A stretch of 64,000 bases of DNA from Dysosmobacter sp. (GTDB lineage: Bacteria; Bacillota; Clostridia; Oscillospirales; Oscillospiraceae). This document shows positions 17,678 through 28,068 of the stretch, in pieces. The stretch covers positions 1 through 64,000 of the forward strand of contig JAPFEH010000046.1 in NCBI GenBank assembly GCA_026169195.1, given 5' to 3'. Under the pieces are notes generated by a model. It was not told where the DNA came from and did not search any database. It was given only the letters and a program-made list of their open reading frames with translations. The position numbers and the translations under genes were made by a program. Within the stretch, counting starts at the first letter, position 1, and the number at the start of each line of letters is the position of its first letter.

Positions 17678-18949
17678 TTACATAGCCGGCGGCGTGATCT
17701 CACTGAGGACCATACGCTCTGCCAGAATGTTTTCCCGCAGGAATGCGGTCACATCGTCTTTGGTAATGGAATCAAACACCTCCGGGAAACGGAAGGGATC
17801 ATAGCCGTGGAAATACCCTTCCGTCAAGGAGACGGCGATATTTTCAAAGGAGTTCAAGCCCCGCAGATTGGCGCCGAAGGAGGCCCGTGTGACCTGCTGG
17901 AAAAATGCCTCGCTGACGCCTTCCCGCGCCAACCGGTCTGCTTCCTTTTGAATCTCGGCAGCGACGGCTCGGGCGTCCTTGCTGTCGCCGCCGGCATAGA
18001 GATAGGCAACCCCGGGCATCATTTCAAAGCTGCCGCCGAAGCTGGTGTTGATGAGCCCCCGATCATAGAGCCGCAGGTACAGGGGGCTGGACTCACCCAA
18101 CAGCACATCGCAGGCAATGTCGCCGATCAAGGACAGACGCATATAGTCCTCTCCGTCTCTGGCGGGGCGGCATTTGAAGCCTGCCAGAAACTGCGGGCAG
18201 GAGACTTCCATGGTGCAGCCGGTTTCTGCCTGCGCAATCGTTTCCGGCTCTGTTCCGTAATCCCGGGGGATCACGGGGCCGCCTTCTGCGGGAAGGATCC
18301 GTCGGGCAATCTCCACGATACGCTCCGGAGAAACATCACCCACAACGGCGAGCATCATGTTGGAGGGCGTATAAAACGCCTTGTGGCAGTCGTACAGAGT
18401 CTCGGCTGTGATATGGGAGATGCTCTCGACTGTACCGGCGATGCTGGTGCGGGCGGGAGAGGAATGATACATGGCCCGCAGCATTCTGGTGTAGATCTCC
18501 CTGTACGCATTATCATAAAAAAAAAAAATCTCCTGACCGATGATGCCCTGCTCCTTCTCTACGCTTTCCTTGGTAAAATAGGGAATGGAGACAAAGGACA
18601 GCAGGATTTCCAGATTTTCCTCAAAGTGTTCTGCGGAGTCGAAATAATATCCGGTCATGGCGTTGGAGGTGAAGGCGTTGGGTTCTGCGCCGTTTTTCGC
18701 CAGCTCCTGCAGAGCGTTGCCCTCGGCCGTATCGAACATTTTGTGCTCCAGATAGTGGGCGATTCCGGCCGGCGTATCCAGCCACCGGCCGTTGAGCTGG
18801 AAGCGGGTATCCATACCGCCGTAGCGGGTTGCAAAGAAAGCGTATTTTTTGGTATAACCGGGCTTGGGGATGATCCGGATTTCCAACCCGTTGGGGAGCC
18901 GGTGGGAATAAACGGACTCTCCGATGCGTTTATAAAACGTCTGCTTCAT
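17678..18949 (-). CDS. M16 peptidase, YfmH-like (intact HxxEH)
   Basis: GIAHYLEHKMFD inverted zinc motif; contains a T12 tract in the coding strand. Confidence 0.85.
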   Translation of the reverse strand: MKQTFYKRIGESVYSHRLPNGLEIRIIPKPGYTKKYAFFATRYGGMDTRFQLNGRWLDTPAGIAHYLEHKMFDTAEGNALQELAKNGAEPNAFTSNAMTGYYFDSAEHFEENLEILLSFVSIPYFTKESVEKEQGIIGQEIFFFYDNAYREIYTRMLRAMYHSSPARTSIAGTVESISHITAETLYDCHKAFYTPSNMMLAVVGDVSPERIVEIARRILPAEGGPVIPRDYGTEPETIAQAETGCTMEVSCPQFLAGFKCRPARDGEDYMRLSLIGDIACDVLLGESSPLYLRLYDRGLINTSFGGSFEMMPGVAYLYAGGDSKDARAVAAEIQKEADRLAREGVSEAFFQQVTRASFGANLRGLNSFENIAVSLTEGYFHGYDPFRFPEVFDSITKDDVTAFLRENILAERMVLSEITPPAM

Positions 18950-20244
18950 TCCGCGGCCTCCTTTCCATGCAGGAAGTATACCGTATCCAGACGAACGGTT
19001 TCCATGGCGCGGAAGATCCGCTCCGGCGTGACCTCCTGTACTTGACGGGCCAGAGTCTGCGGGGTCTCGCTTTGCCCCGTGGCTGCCTGACCGAGATAAA
19101 AGTTTTCCAGCTTGCCCTGAGAATCTCCCATGGAGGCATAAGCGTTCAGCAGGGTGCTTTTCGCGCTTTCCAGCTCCCAGTCCTCCAGATCCCCGCGCTG
19201 TACAGCATTCAGCTGTGCCAGAATTTCATCATAGGCCTGCTGGAATTTGTCAAATTCAATGCCGGAAGACACAGTGATGAGCTTTTTCTGACGGTGGTAG
19301 AGAGACGAGGCATAATAGCACAAGGACAGCTTTTCCCGCACATTCATAAAGAGCTTGGAGTTGCTGCTGCCGCCAAACAGGGTATTTCCCAGCAGCATGG
19401 CAATATAGTCATCACTGCCGCAGGAAAATCCCATTCCCAGTTTTCCCTGCGTGACATCCATGGCTTCTTCGATCCGCAGCACGTCCTGTCGGGGCAGGTG
19501 CTCCTGCGGGAAGGAAAGTTCCTGAACGTTTTCCCGGGGCAGCGCGGAAAAGGCGTATAACAGCGCGCCTTCTACGCGCTGCTGACTGGCGCTTCCGCTA
19601 TAAAATAATTCCAAACGGGATCCGGCAATCAATTCCTGATAAAAGGTATAAAGCTTGTTGGCTTGCAGACGGGCGGCTTCGCTTTCCTCGCCGAGTCTGG
19701 GGACGCTGTACGGTTCTCCGGCGCACATCTCCCGCAGAAGGCGGCTGTCGGCATAATCCCGTTTATCATTGATGAGGCTGCGGATGGCATCGACCAAATT
19801 GGTTTTTTCGCTTTCGAAATAAGCATTGATAAATCGGCCGCGCTCCGTGACGGGGCCGCATACCAATTCTCCCAGCAGATCCGCAATGGGTTCCAGCAGT
19901 TTTTCTCCGCCGGGGGCAAAGCTGTCATCAATGAAGCTGGCGACAAACCCCACGCACTGGTTTTCCCCTTTTTTTCGAATCGTGTAATCCACGCGGGCTC
20001 CGTACAGATGATCCAGCCGCATCGACAACGCGCCCATATCCGGATAGGTCACAGTGCCCCGCCGCAAAACGGCCGGCAGCAGGGCGCACGCCGCCGCGGT
20101 CTCCTTGCGCAGAGGCCTTACAAACTGGGCGGAGAGCAGGCTGGTTTTGAATTTTCTTGCCGGCAGATACGTCAGATAGATCCCTTCCGCCAGCTTTTTC
20201 CGGGTCGCTTCCAAGGTCTCACTCCTTTGTATAGAACAATTCAA
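18946..20244 (-). CDS. M16-family YfmF-like protein (zinc motif absent)
   Basis: M16 fold similarity (GGSSNSKLFMNVREKLSLCYYASS) without HxxEH; 4-nt overlap with YfmH-like gene. Confidence 0.82.
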   Translation of the reverse strand: MNCSIQRSETLEATRKKLAEGIYLTYLPARKFKTSLLSAQFVRPLRKETAAACALLPAVLRRGTVTYPDMGALSMRLDHLYGARVDYTIRKKGENQCVGFVASFIDDSFAPGGEKLLEPIADLLGELVCGPVTERGRFINAYFESEKTNLVDAIRSLINDKRDYADSRLLREMCAGEPYSVPRLGEESEAARLQANKLYTFYQELIAGSRLELFYSGSASQQRVEGALLYAFSALPRENVQELSFPQEHLPRQDVLRIEEAMDVTQGKLGMGFSCGSDDYIAMLLGNTLFGGSSNSKLFMNVREKLSLCYYASSLYHRQKKLITVSSGIEFDKFQQAYDEILAQLNAVQRGDLEDWELESAKSTLLNAYASMGDSQGKLENFYLGQAATGQSETPQTLARQVQEVTPERIFRAMETVRLDTVYFLHGKEAAE

Positions 20245-20322
20245 TAATTATTATAGTATACTTCACGCTGCATTTCAAATTCTATTTTGTAAACAACTGC
20301 AAGATGGGAAGAAGAACGGTCA

Positions 20323-20355
20323 TAAAAAACCTCCCGACCAGTAATGGTCGGGAGG
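20323..20355 (-). terminator. Intrinsic terminator downstream of nrdD
   Basis: CCTCCCGACCA-GTAA-TGGTCGGGAGG; T-run on minus strand. Confidence 0.8.
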
Positions 20356-20421
20356 ATGGAAGGGGAATGAATGGAACAACTCCTGCAAGGGGAAAGCTGA
20401 GGACAGACCCTGCTCCGTGTT

Positions 20422-22620
20422 TTACAGGTGCAGAACCCGGTCCCGGATCTCCTGCGTGCGGCCCTGATTCCAGAACTGCGTGCCGATATAACCGCAGGTG
20501 CGGCGGGCTACATTCATTTTGTTCTGGTCGGTATTGCCGCACTTGGGGCACTTCCACACCAGCTTGTCCTGTTCTTCCACGATCTGGATCTCGCCGTCCC
20601 AGCCGCAGACCTGACAGTAGTCGCTTTTGGTGTTCAGCTCCGCATAGATGATGTTGTCATAAATAAACTTCATCACCTGCAGCACGGCGGGAATGTTATT
20701 TTGCATATCGGGGACTTCCACATAGCTGATGGCACCGCCGGGGGAGAGGTGCTGGAACTGGGCTTCAAATTTCAGCTTGGTAAAAGCGTCGATCTCTTCC
20801 GCCACATGGACATGATAGCTGTTGGTGATATATCCCTTATCCGTGATGCCTTCAATGATGCCGAAGCGCCGCTGCAGGCACTTGGCAAATTTGTAAGTAG
20901 TGGATTCCAGAGGGGTGCCGTACAAAGAGTAGTCAATGTTTTCAGCGGTTTTCCACTCTTTGCACTTGTCGTTCATCTTCTGCATGACATCCAGAGCGAA
21001 GGGGGTTGCCTCAGGGTCGGTATGGCTCTTTCCGGTCATGTACTTGACGCACTCATAGAGACCGGCATACCCCAGAGAAATGGTGGAATAACCGTTATAC
21101 AGCAGAGCGTCGATGGGTTCTCCCTTTTTCAAGCGGGCCAGAGCGCCGTACTGCCACAAAATCGGGGCTGCGTCGGAAAGGGTGCCCTTAAGCCGCTCGT
21201 GACGGCAGCGAAGCGCCCGATGGCACAGTTCCAGCCGCTCCTCAAAAATAGACCAGAATTTTTCTCGATTTCCGCCGGAACTGAGGGCCACATCCGGCAG
21301 ATTGATGGTAACAACGCCTTGATTGAAGCGGCCGTAATACTTATGCTTGCCCGGCTCGTAGTTGCCGGCGTTGGCGATGTTGCCGATCCCTGCGTCGGTA
21401 AAGCGGTCCGGAGTCAGGAAGGAGCGGCAGCCCATGCAGGTATACACGTCGCCTTTGAGCTCCAGCATCTTCTTTTCGGAGATATAGTCAGGCACCATCC
21501 GCCGGGCGGTGCACTTGGCGGCCAGCTCGGTCAGATACCAGTAAGGAGCGTTTTCATGAATGTTGTCCTCTTCCAGCACATAGATGAGCTTGGGGAAAGC
21601 GGGGGTGATCCAAACGCCGTCTTCATTTTTTACGCCCTGATAGCGCTGCTCCAGCGTCTCTTCGATAATCAGAGCCAGATCTTTTTTCTCCTGCTCGTTC
21701 TTGGCCTCTCCCAGATACATGAACACCGTGACAAAGGGCGCCTGCCCGTTGGTGGTCAGCAGGGTGAGGACCTGATACTGAATGGTCTGAACACCGCGGC
21801 GGACCTCATCCCGCAGACGGGTCTCCACCAGTTCGGAGAGTTTCTCCTCGCCGGGATGGATGCCAATGGCAGCCATTTCCTGCTCCACGATCCGCCGCAG
21901 CTTTTTCCGGCTCACATCCACAAAGGGGGCCAAATGGGCCAGAGAGATGGACTGGCCGCCATACTGGTTGGAGGCCACCTGCGCAATGATCTGCGTGGCA
22001 ATATTGCAGGCGGTGGAGAAGCTGTGGGGGCGCTCGATCAGTGTGCCGGTGATGACGGTGCCGTTTTGCAGCATATCCTCCAGATTCACCAGATCGCAGT
22101 TGTGCATATGCTGGGCATAGTAGTCGGAGTCATGGAAATGGATGATGCCTTCCCGGTGTGCCTCTACAATATCTGTGGGCAGGAGCAGCCGCTCAGAGAG
22201 ATCACGGGAAACTTCGCCGGCCATATAATCCCGCTGCGTGGAGTTGACGATGGGATTTTTATTGGAGTTTTCCTGCTTGGCTTCCTCGTTGCAGCACTCG
22301 ATCAGGCTGAGGATCTTATCATCGGTGGTATTGCTCTTGCGGACCAGAGAACGTGTATAACGATAGGTCACATAATTTTTGGCGACTTCATAAGCGCCGT
22401 GCGCCATGATCTGATATTCCACCAGATCCTGAATTTCCTCTACAGACGGTGCGCGGTTCATTTTCAGGCAGCTGAGTTCCACGAATTCTGCGATCCGCCG
22501 CACCTGCAAAGGGGTCATGCGGGCCTTTTCCTCCACGCTGTTATTGGCCTTGCTGATGGCCGCAACGATCTTTTCAATATCAAAAGAATCTTCCGTTCCA
22601 TTTCGTTTGATGACATTCAT
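20422..22620 (-). CDS. nrdD: Anaerobic ribonucleoside-triphosphate reductase
   Basis: ATP-cone N-terminus, C-terminal Zn site CQVCGWDGE...CPKCGNTD, glycyl site RRTCGYIGTQFWNQGR. Confidence 0.97.
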   Translation of the reverse strand: MNVIKRNGTEDSFDIEKIVAAISKANNSVEEKARMTPLQVRRIAEFVELSCLKMNRAPSVEEIQDLVEYQIMAHGAYEVAKNYVTYRYTRSLVRKSNTTDDKILSLIECCNEEAKQENSNKNPIVNSTQRDYMAGEVSRDLSERLLLPTDIVEAHREGIIHFHDSDYYAQHMHNCDLVNLEDMLQNGTVITGTLIERPHSFSTACNIATQIIAQVASNQYGGQSISLAHLAPFVDVSRKKLRRIVEQEMAAIGIHPGEEKLSELVETRLRDEVRRGVQTIQYQVLTLLTTNGQAPFVTVFMYLGEAKNEQEKKDLALIIEETLEQRYQGVKNEDGVWITPAFPKLIYVLEEDNIHENAPYWYLTELAAKCTARRMVPDYISEKKMLELKGDVYTCMGCRSFLTPDRFTDAGIGNIANAGNYEPGKHKYYGRFNQGVVTINLPDVALSSGGNREKFWSIFEERLELCHRALRCRHERLKGTLSDAAPILWQYGALARLKKGEPIDALLYNGYSTISLGYAGLYECVKYMTGKSHTDPEATPFALDVMQKMNDKCKEWKTAENIDYSLYGTPLESTTYKFAKCLQRRFGIIEGITDKGYITNSYHVHVAEEIDAFTKLKFEAQFQHLSPGGAISYVEVPDMQNNIPAVLQVMKFIYDNIIYAELNTKSDYCQVCGWDGEIQIVEEQDKLVWKCPKCGNTDQNKMNVARRTCGYIGTQFWNQGRTQEIRDRVLHL

Positions 22621-22654
22621 GCATGATCCCTCCGTATGTATTCTGTGCGGCCAA

Positions 22655-22703
22655 CCGCACAATATCTATTAAGCAAAGTTATTATACTACACAATATATG
22701 GAA
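22655..22703 (-). promoter_or_regulatory. Tandem NrdR-like boxes upstream of nrdD
   Basis: GCACAATATCTATT and ACACAATATATGGA, 32 nt apart, flanking TATAAT on the minus strand. Confidence 0.6.
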
Positions 22704-22765
22704 CTGCGAGTGGCAAAAATCACTAAATAAAGATCTTTTTTTGTATCTTCTGTCAGAGCCGTCGG

Positions 22766-22809
22766 AAAAGGATACCGGCACAGGGGGTGTCCTGTGCCGG
22801 TATCCTTTC
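22766..22809 (-). terminator. Terminator of the acyl-CoA dehydrogenase fusion/fprA operon
   Basis: AAAAGGATACCGGCACAGG / CCTGTGCCGGTATCCTTT. Confidence 0.8.
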
Positions 22810-22823
22810 ATAATAGAGAAGGC

Positions 22824-24029
22824 TCAGCTGTTGACAGAAGCGGCGATGGAGTCAGCCATGGCGTCCATATCAGGCAGATTCGGTTCCTGAAAGGAGGAGG
22901 AGAGCGTCAGCCCCTCTTCCAGAATGTTCATGCATTTCATGCTGTCCAGACATTCCCGCATGAGACTGCCGGAACGGGGCGCCCAAGAGCCGTTTTCCAC
23001 CAGAATGCAGGTCCGTTTCTGCAGATTCAGCGCTTTCATGTCTGCAAGGAAGTTGTGCATGGGCGGGAAGATACCGAGATTATAGGTGACGGAGGCCAGC
23101 ACCAGATGGCTGTATTTGAAGAGATCCGAGATCAGATAACTGACATGGGTGGTGGACACATCATACAGACGGGTGTTGGTGACGCCGCGCTCTGCCAGCT
23201 TGGAAGCCAGCAGCTCCGCCGCCTGTTCGGTATTGCCGTACATGGAAGCGTAGACGATCATAACGCCCCGCTCCTCCGGTTCATACGTGCTCCAGTGCAT
23301 ATATTTATCCATGATATATCCCAGATCCTTGCGCCACACGGGACCATGCAGGGGGCAGATATACCGGATATCCAAAGCAGAGGCCTTCTTCAAAAGAGCC
23401 TGCACCTGCGGACCGTATTTTCCGACGATATTGGTATAATAGCGGCGGGCATCATCGATCCAGTCCCGGTCAAAATCAAATTCATCGGCAAACAGCTTTC
23501 CGTCCAGAGAGCGGAAGGAACCAAACGCATCCGCAGAGAAGAGAACGCCGTCTGTAACATCAAAGGAGACCATGGCTTCCGGCCAGTGAACCATGGGAGC
23601 CATCACGAAGGTGACGGTGTGCTTTCCGAAGCAGCGGCTGTCGCCTTCGCGGACTTCCTCCACCTGTTCGCTTTCCAGTACAAAGCCGAACTGATGCAGC
23701 AGGATCACGGCTTTGGGGGTGGTGATGATCTTGACTTTGGGCCAGCGCAGGAGGATCTCCTCCAATGCGGCCGTATGATCCGGCTCCACATGGTTGATGA
23801 CCAGATAATCCAAAGACCGGCCGTTCAGGACGACTTTGATGTTTTCGATGAACTGGCGTCCGACACTCCAGTCGGCAGTGTCAAACAGCACTGTTTTTTT
23901 GTCCAGCAGCAGGTAGGAGTTATAACTGACGCCGTGATACAGGGGATGGATGTTTTCAAACAGGGACAGACGATGGTCGTTGGCGCCTACCCAATATAGG
24001 TCATCCGTGACCTTCCGGACTTGATACAT
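22824..24029 (-). CDS. fprA: FprA-family A-type flavoprotein (flavodiiron protein)
   Basis: MBL-type diiron domain (NHVEPDHTAALEE, APMVHWPEAM, FGSF) plus C-terminal flavodoxin (IVYASMYGNTEQAAELL). Confidence 0.93.
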   Translation of the reverse strand: MYQVRKVTDDLYWVGANDHRLSLFENIHPLYHGVSYNSYLLLDKKTVLFDTADWSVGRQFIENIKVVLNGRSLDYLVINHVEPDHTAALEEILLRWPKVKIITTPKAVILLHQFGFVLESEQVEEVREGDSRCFGKHTVTFVMAPMVHWPEAMVSFDVTDGVLFSADAFGSFRSLDGKLFADEFDFDRDWIDDARRYYTNIVGKYGPQVQALLKKASALDIRYICPLHGPVWRKDLGYIMDKYMHWSTYEPEERGVMIVYASMYGNTEQAAELLASKLAERGVTNTRLYDVSTTHVSYLISDLFKYSHLVLASVTYNLGIFPPMHNFLADMKALNLQKRTCILVENGSWAPRSGSLMRECLDSMKCMNILEEGLTLSSSFQEPNLPDMDAMADSIAASVNS

Positions 24030-24063
24030 ATAAAAACCTCCTTCTATTCAGTCGGAAGCCTTT

Positions 24064-25983
24064 TCAGCATTCCGTTCCGATTTCAATAAACTGGCTGGAA
24101 TCCTCGCCGCAATGTGGGCAGACCCACCCCTTCGGCAGATCCTGAAAAGCGGTGCCGGGCTTCACATCGTTTTCGGGGTCGCCCTGCAGGATGTCGTATT
24201 CATATCCGCAGCCGTTGCACAAGAACAGCGGACGGGGATGGCAGACCTTTTGGGGGGCGGACCGCTTCATCTTCTTCATGGGAGGAGCCGGCTGCTTTTC
24301 GCCGGTATCCAGAGCGGCTGTCAGCAGAGGCAGAATCTCCTGAACATCGCCGACGATCCCGTAATCGCAGTTTTTGAAGATCCGGGCATTGGGGTCGATG
24401 TTGATGGCTACGATGGTGGAAGCGTCCCGAATGCCTTTCAGATGCTGGCCGGCGCCGGAGATCCCGCAGGCAATATAGAGATTGCCCTTGAATTTCTGAC
24501 CGCTCATGCCCACATAGCGGTCCAGCGGCAGGTAACGCAGAGTTTCCGCAACAGGACGGCTGGAGCCAATGGCGGCGCCGGCGGCCTTGGCCAGAGCTTC
24601 AATGAGCTTCATGTTGGACTTTTCGCCGATACCCTGTCCGGCGCTGACGACCCGCTCAGCCTGAGAAATGGGAGTATCCATGGGGATCCCGACGGTGAAG
24701 TCATACCCGTCTTTTTTCAGAGCGGCTACCAGTGCATCCACCTGCTCCTGTGCGGTGCCGTCTTTCAGAATTTGCTTTTTGCGCTCACCGGTTTCTCCGC
24801 CGCGCTTCTGGGCGGTGGGAGCGGCATCGGCTTTGCCGGCTTTTCCCAGAATGTGGGATGCAATGACGACCCGCTGGATCTCGTTGGTTCCCTCGTAAAT
24901 GGTGGTGATTTTTGCGTCGCGGTAGAAACGCTCGACCTCCATGCCCTTCAGGTAACCGTTACCGCCGAAAATCTGCAGGGCGTCGTTGGTGACCTCCAGA
25001 GCAATATCGGAAGCATACTGCTTGGCCATTGCGGATTCCATGCCATAGGGCACATGGGCCTCTTTCATGGCGGCGGCGCTGTAAACCAGCAGCCGGGCGC
25101 AGCGGAGCTTGGTAGCCATATCGGCGATTTTGAAGGCGATGGCCTGCTGCTGGCAGATGGGGCGCCCGAACTGGACCCGCTCCTTGGAATATTCCACGGC
25201 AGCTTCAAAGGCGCCCTGAGCAATCCCCAGTGCCTGAGCCGCGATGCCGATGCGGCCGCCGTCCAAGGTGGACATGGCGATTTTGAATCCCTGACCTTCT
25301 TTGCCCAGCAGATTTTCCTTGGGAACTTTCACGTTGTGAAAGAGCAGCTGGCAGGTAGCCGAGGATCGAATCCCCATTTTATCATAGTGATCGCCGAAGG
25401 TAAAGCCCTCCCAGCCGCGTTCCACGATAAAAGCGGAAATCCCTTTTGTTCCAATATCAGGAGTGGTCACGGCAAAGACGATATATGTATCCGCTTCTCC
25501 GCCGTTGGTAATGAAAATCTTTTCACCGTTGAGCAGCCAGTGGTCGCCCATATCTACGGCAGTGGTTTCCGTCCCGCCGGCGTCAGATCCGGCATTTGGT
25601 TCTGTCAGGCCGAAAGCGCCTACCTTGCGGCCGGAGCAGAGATCGGGCAGATATGTTTCTTTCTGAGCTTCTGAGCCGAACGCCACAATGGGATATGTTC
25701 CCAAAGAGGTGTGGGCGGAGAGGATGACGCCGGTGCCGCCGTCCACGCGGCTGAGCTCCTCTACGGCGATGGCATAGCTGAGAGCGTCCAGTCCGGCGCC
25801 GCCGTATTTCTGGTCGTAGGGAATCCCCATCAGCCCGAGCTCTCCCAGCTTGCGTACAGCCTCCGTCGGAAAACGGTTCTCCTGATCCAGCAGGAACGCA
25901 ATGGGCTTTACCTCTGCTTCTGCGAAGGCGCGTACCTTGGCCCGCAGTTTTTCGTGCGCCTGAGTGGTCTGATACATCATCAT
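24064..25983 (-). CDS. Trifunctional fusion: acyl-CoA dehydrogenase / EtfA C-terminal FAD domain / rubredoxin
   Basis: ACAD with [10 protein letters not shown] base motif; [34 protein letters not shown]...[31 protein letters not shown]...[16 protein letters not shown]. Confidence 0.93.
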   Translation of the reverse strand: MMMYQTTQAHEKLRAKVRAFAEAEVKPIAFLLDQENRFPTEAVRKLGELGLMGIPYDQKYGGAGLDALSYAIAVEELSRVDGGTGVILSAHTSLGTYPIVAFGSEAQKETYLPDLCSGRKVGAFGLTEPNAGSDAGGTETTAVDMGDHWLLNGEKIFITNGGEADTYIVFAVTTPDIGTKGISAFIVERGWEGFTFGDHYDKMGIRSSATCQLLFHNVKVPKENLLGKEGQGFKIAMSTLDGGRIGIAAQALGIAQGAFEAAVEYSKERVQFGRPICQQQAIAFKIADMATKLRCARLLVYSAAAMKEAHVPYGMESAMAKQYASDIALEVTNDALQIFGGNGYLKGMEVERFYRDAKITTIYEGTNEIQRVVIASHILGKAGKADAAPTAQKRGGETGERKKQILKDGTAQEQVDALVAALKKDGYDFTVGIPMDTPISQAERVVSAGQGIGEKSNMKLIEALAKAAGAAIGSSRPVAETLRYLPLDRYVGMSGQKFKGNLYIACGISGAGQHLKGIRDASTIVAINIDPNARIFKNCDYGIVGDVQEILPLLTAALDTGEKQPAPPMKKMKRSAPQKVCHPRPLFLCNGCGYEYDILQGDPENDVKPGTAFQDLPKGWVCPHCGEDSSQFIEIGTEC

Positions 25984-26169
25984 CGTAGAGTCCTCCTTTT
26001 TTTCACTGGAAACCCCGAAAGGGGGCCATCGAATGGTTTTCACACGTCCAGTATAAAAGGGAGATTCCGAAGATAAAGTGATATTTGCAACAATGATTGC
26101 TTTTTGGTGAGGCCCCCAATTCATGATGGAAACATTTGGCTGTTTTGACGGAGACAACCGGTGCTGCCG

Positions 26170-26997
26170 CTAGATTCCGAGAAGCTTCCGGATCCCCTGA
26201 GCGACGCCGTCTGCGTCATGGTGCGCGGTCACGTATCGGGCGGAGGCGCGGCAGGCCGGCGTAGCGTTTTCCACGGCGATGCCGCAGCCGACGCAGGCGA
26301 GCATTTCTGCGTCATTGTCACCATCGCCGAAAGCGGCCACCTGCTCCAAAGAAAGCCCCAGCAGGGACGCCACAAATTTGACGCCGCTGTGTTTTCCGGC
26401 ATTCCGATGGGAAACCTCAATCAGTTGAGGCACGGAAGAGGTCACATAGATGTCCGGTACGTTTTTTCGCAGCATTTCCATCGTGCGGGCCTTGAATGCC
26501 GGATCTCCGGTGATCAAGTCCAGACTGTCCAGCTGTTCGCGGTGGTCCAGAATGAAACTGCGGATATCCGCTTCCGGATGCCGGGTGCTTTGAATGTAGC
26601 GGATGGCACGGGGAGCGGCCCCGTAGGAAACGGGGTCCCGCACATATCCTGCGTCCGCATAGGCTGCGCCATCAAGAAAAGCCTCATATGTCAGCGGCAG
26701 TCCCGCCGTGCGTGTCAGGATCTCCTGAACAGAACGGGATTCCAGTGTATAACCGATCAAACGTTTTTTTGTCGGGATGTGATAAACGGCGCTGCCATTG
26801 GAGGTGATGGCATATGTGATACCGGGAATCTCCAGAAGCTCCTCCGGCAAAGAGCCAAAGGCACGGCCGCTGGCAATGACAATGTGGATTCCCTGCGCGA
26901 GAGCTGCCTCCAGCGCCGCCCGGTTGCCCGCTGACAGGCGGCCTTCCCGATCCAGTGTGGTCAGATCCAGATCCAAAGCGATACAACGGATATTCAT
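26170..26997 (-). CDS. Cof-type HAD-IIB family hydrolase
   Basis: DLDLTTLDREGRLS ... AFGDGDNDAEML. Confidence 0.9.
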   Translation of the reverse strand: MNIRCIALDLDLTTLDREGRLSAGNRAALEAALAQGIHIVIASGRAFGSLPEELLEIPGITYAITSNGSAVYHIPTKKRLIGYTLESRSVQEILTRTAGLPLTYEAFLDGAAYADAGYVRDPVSYGAAPRAIRYIQSTRHPEADIRSFILDHREQLDSLDLITGDPAFKARTMEMLRKNVPDIYVTSSVPQLIEVSHRNAGKHSGVKFVASLLGLSLEQVAAFGDGDNDAEMLACVGCGIAVENATPACRASARYVTAHHDADGVAQGIRKLLGI

Positions 26998-27008
26998 TGC
27001 CATCCTCC

Positions 27009-27965
27009 TCATTGTCCGGATGCCGGTTTGCGGCGGTGATACCGGCGGCGGAACTCTTTGCGGGGCTTGACGGATTTGCATGGGATCTCTCTGGCATGGA
27101 TCGCATGGTCAAAGTCCCGCAGCAGGGCGGGGGTGATTTCCGGAACGGACAGGCGGCCCTGCCATTGGCCGCTCTCCGTGGGGGAAAGGTGCAGGCGGCA
27201 GAGAAAGCTGCCGTGGGTTTTGCAGCGGAAGTCGGAATAATAGCGGTCCGGATGATCAGAATACCAGCGGCGGACCCACACGGCCTCTCCGCACAGAGGA
27301 CAGAGAGGGCGGCGGCAGCCCCGGCTGTTCAACGCGGTCTGCAAGGAGGCGTATGGCCCCGTTTCGCGCTCCGGCTGCGGGGGAAAATCGGGCGCACCCT
27401 GCAGACGGCGGATCTCCTTGGGAAGCGCCAGAAGCGTCAGAGATTCCTGATTGACCCATGCGCTGACCACCGCCGTGTACACGGCGTCGTGCAAAGCGTT
27501 GTGAAAGGTAAAGGAATCCGGGATGCCGCAGTATTCCACCGCGCGGTAAAGCGCCATTCCCTGCGTGGTTCCGACCCGCAGGGAGAAGGCCATCTGCAAA
27601 TCGATCAGCTGTGCGGCGGGCGGGGCGGGGATTTTCCAGAAAGCACAGTTTTGCCGGAGAATCTCGAAGTCATCCCCGCCCCAATCAGCAAACACGGAGT
27701 CTCCGCTGCACCACTGGGAAAACAGCCGCAGGGCAGTGGGAAAATCATGGGGGGAGTCCAAAGCGGACTGCAGCTCCGGCAAAGCCTTGGCAGTTTGATT
27801 CAGCTTTTTATGGACACAGGGATGAATAAAAATACTGAAGGTGTCTACAATGGGACCGCCCAGTGTTTCCAGCCGCACGGCGCCGATTTGCAGGATCTCC
27901 TCCAGAGGCGTCCGGTCATAACCGCGGTTCCATTCCAGATCTAGGATGATCATGTATATTACCAA
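27009..27965 (-). CDS. 3'-5' exonuclease (DEDD) with C-terminal Cys/basic extension
   Basis: ILDLEWNRG exonuclease motif I; HNALHDAVYT; C-terminal CPLCGEAVWVRRWYSD and KPRKEFRRRYHRRKP. Confidence 0.75.
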   Translation of the reverse strand: MVIYMIILDLEWNRGYDRTPLEEILQIGAVRLETLGGPIVDTFSIFIHPCVHKKLNQTAKALPELQSALDSPHDFPTALRLFSQWCSGDSVFADWGGDDFEILRQNCAFWKIPAPPAAQLIDLQMAFSLRVGTTQGMALYRAVEYCGIPDSFTFHNALHDAVYTAVVSAWVNQESLTLLALPKEIRRLQGAPDFPPQPERETGPYASLQTALNSRGCRRPLCPLCGEAVWVRRWYSDHPDRYYSDFRCKTHGSFLCRLHLSPTESGQWQGRLSVPEITPALLRDFDHAIHAREIPCKSVKPRKEFRRRYHRRKPASGQ

Positions 27966-28068
27966 ATCTCTTTCCTGATTGTTTTTTTCATTTTAACACG
28001 GTTGATGAAACCTTGCAATGTGTGATACGATACAGAATAGAAAAAAGACCGGAAGAGGAGCGTATGAA

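Noticed and set aside
20428-22626. 732-aa plus-strand ORF opposite nrdD
   Set aside because: Antisense shadow of a conserved gene; no domain motif or RBS
24112-25674. 520-aa plus-strand ORF opposite the acyl-CoA dehydrogenase fusion
   Set aside because: Antisense shadow; composition atypical and no motif
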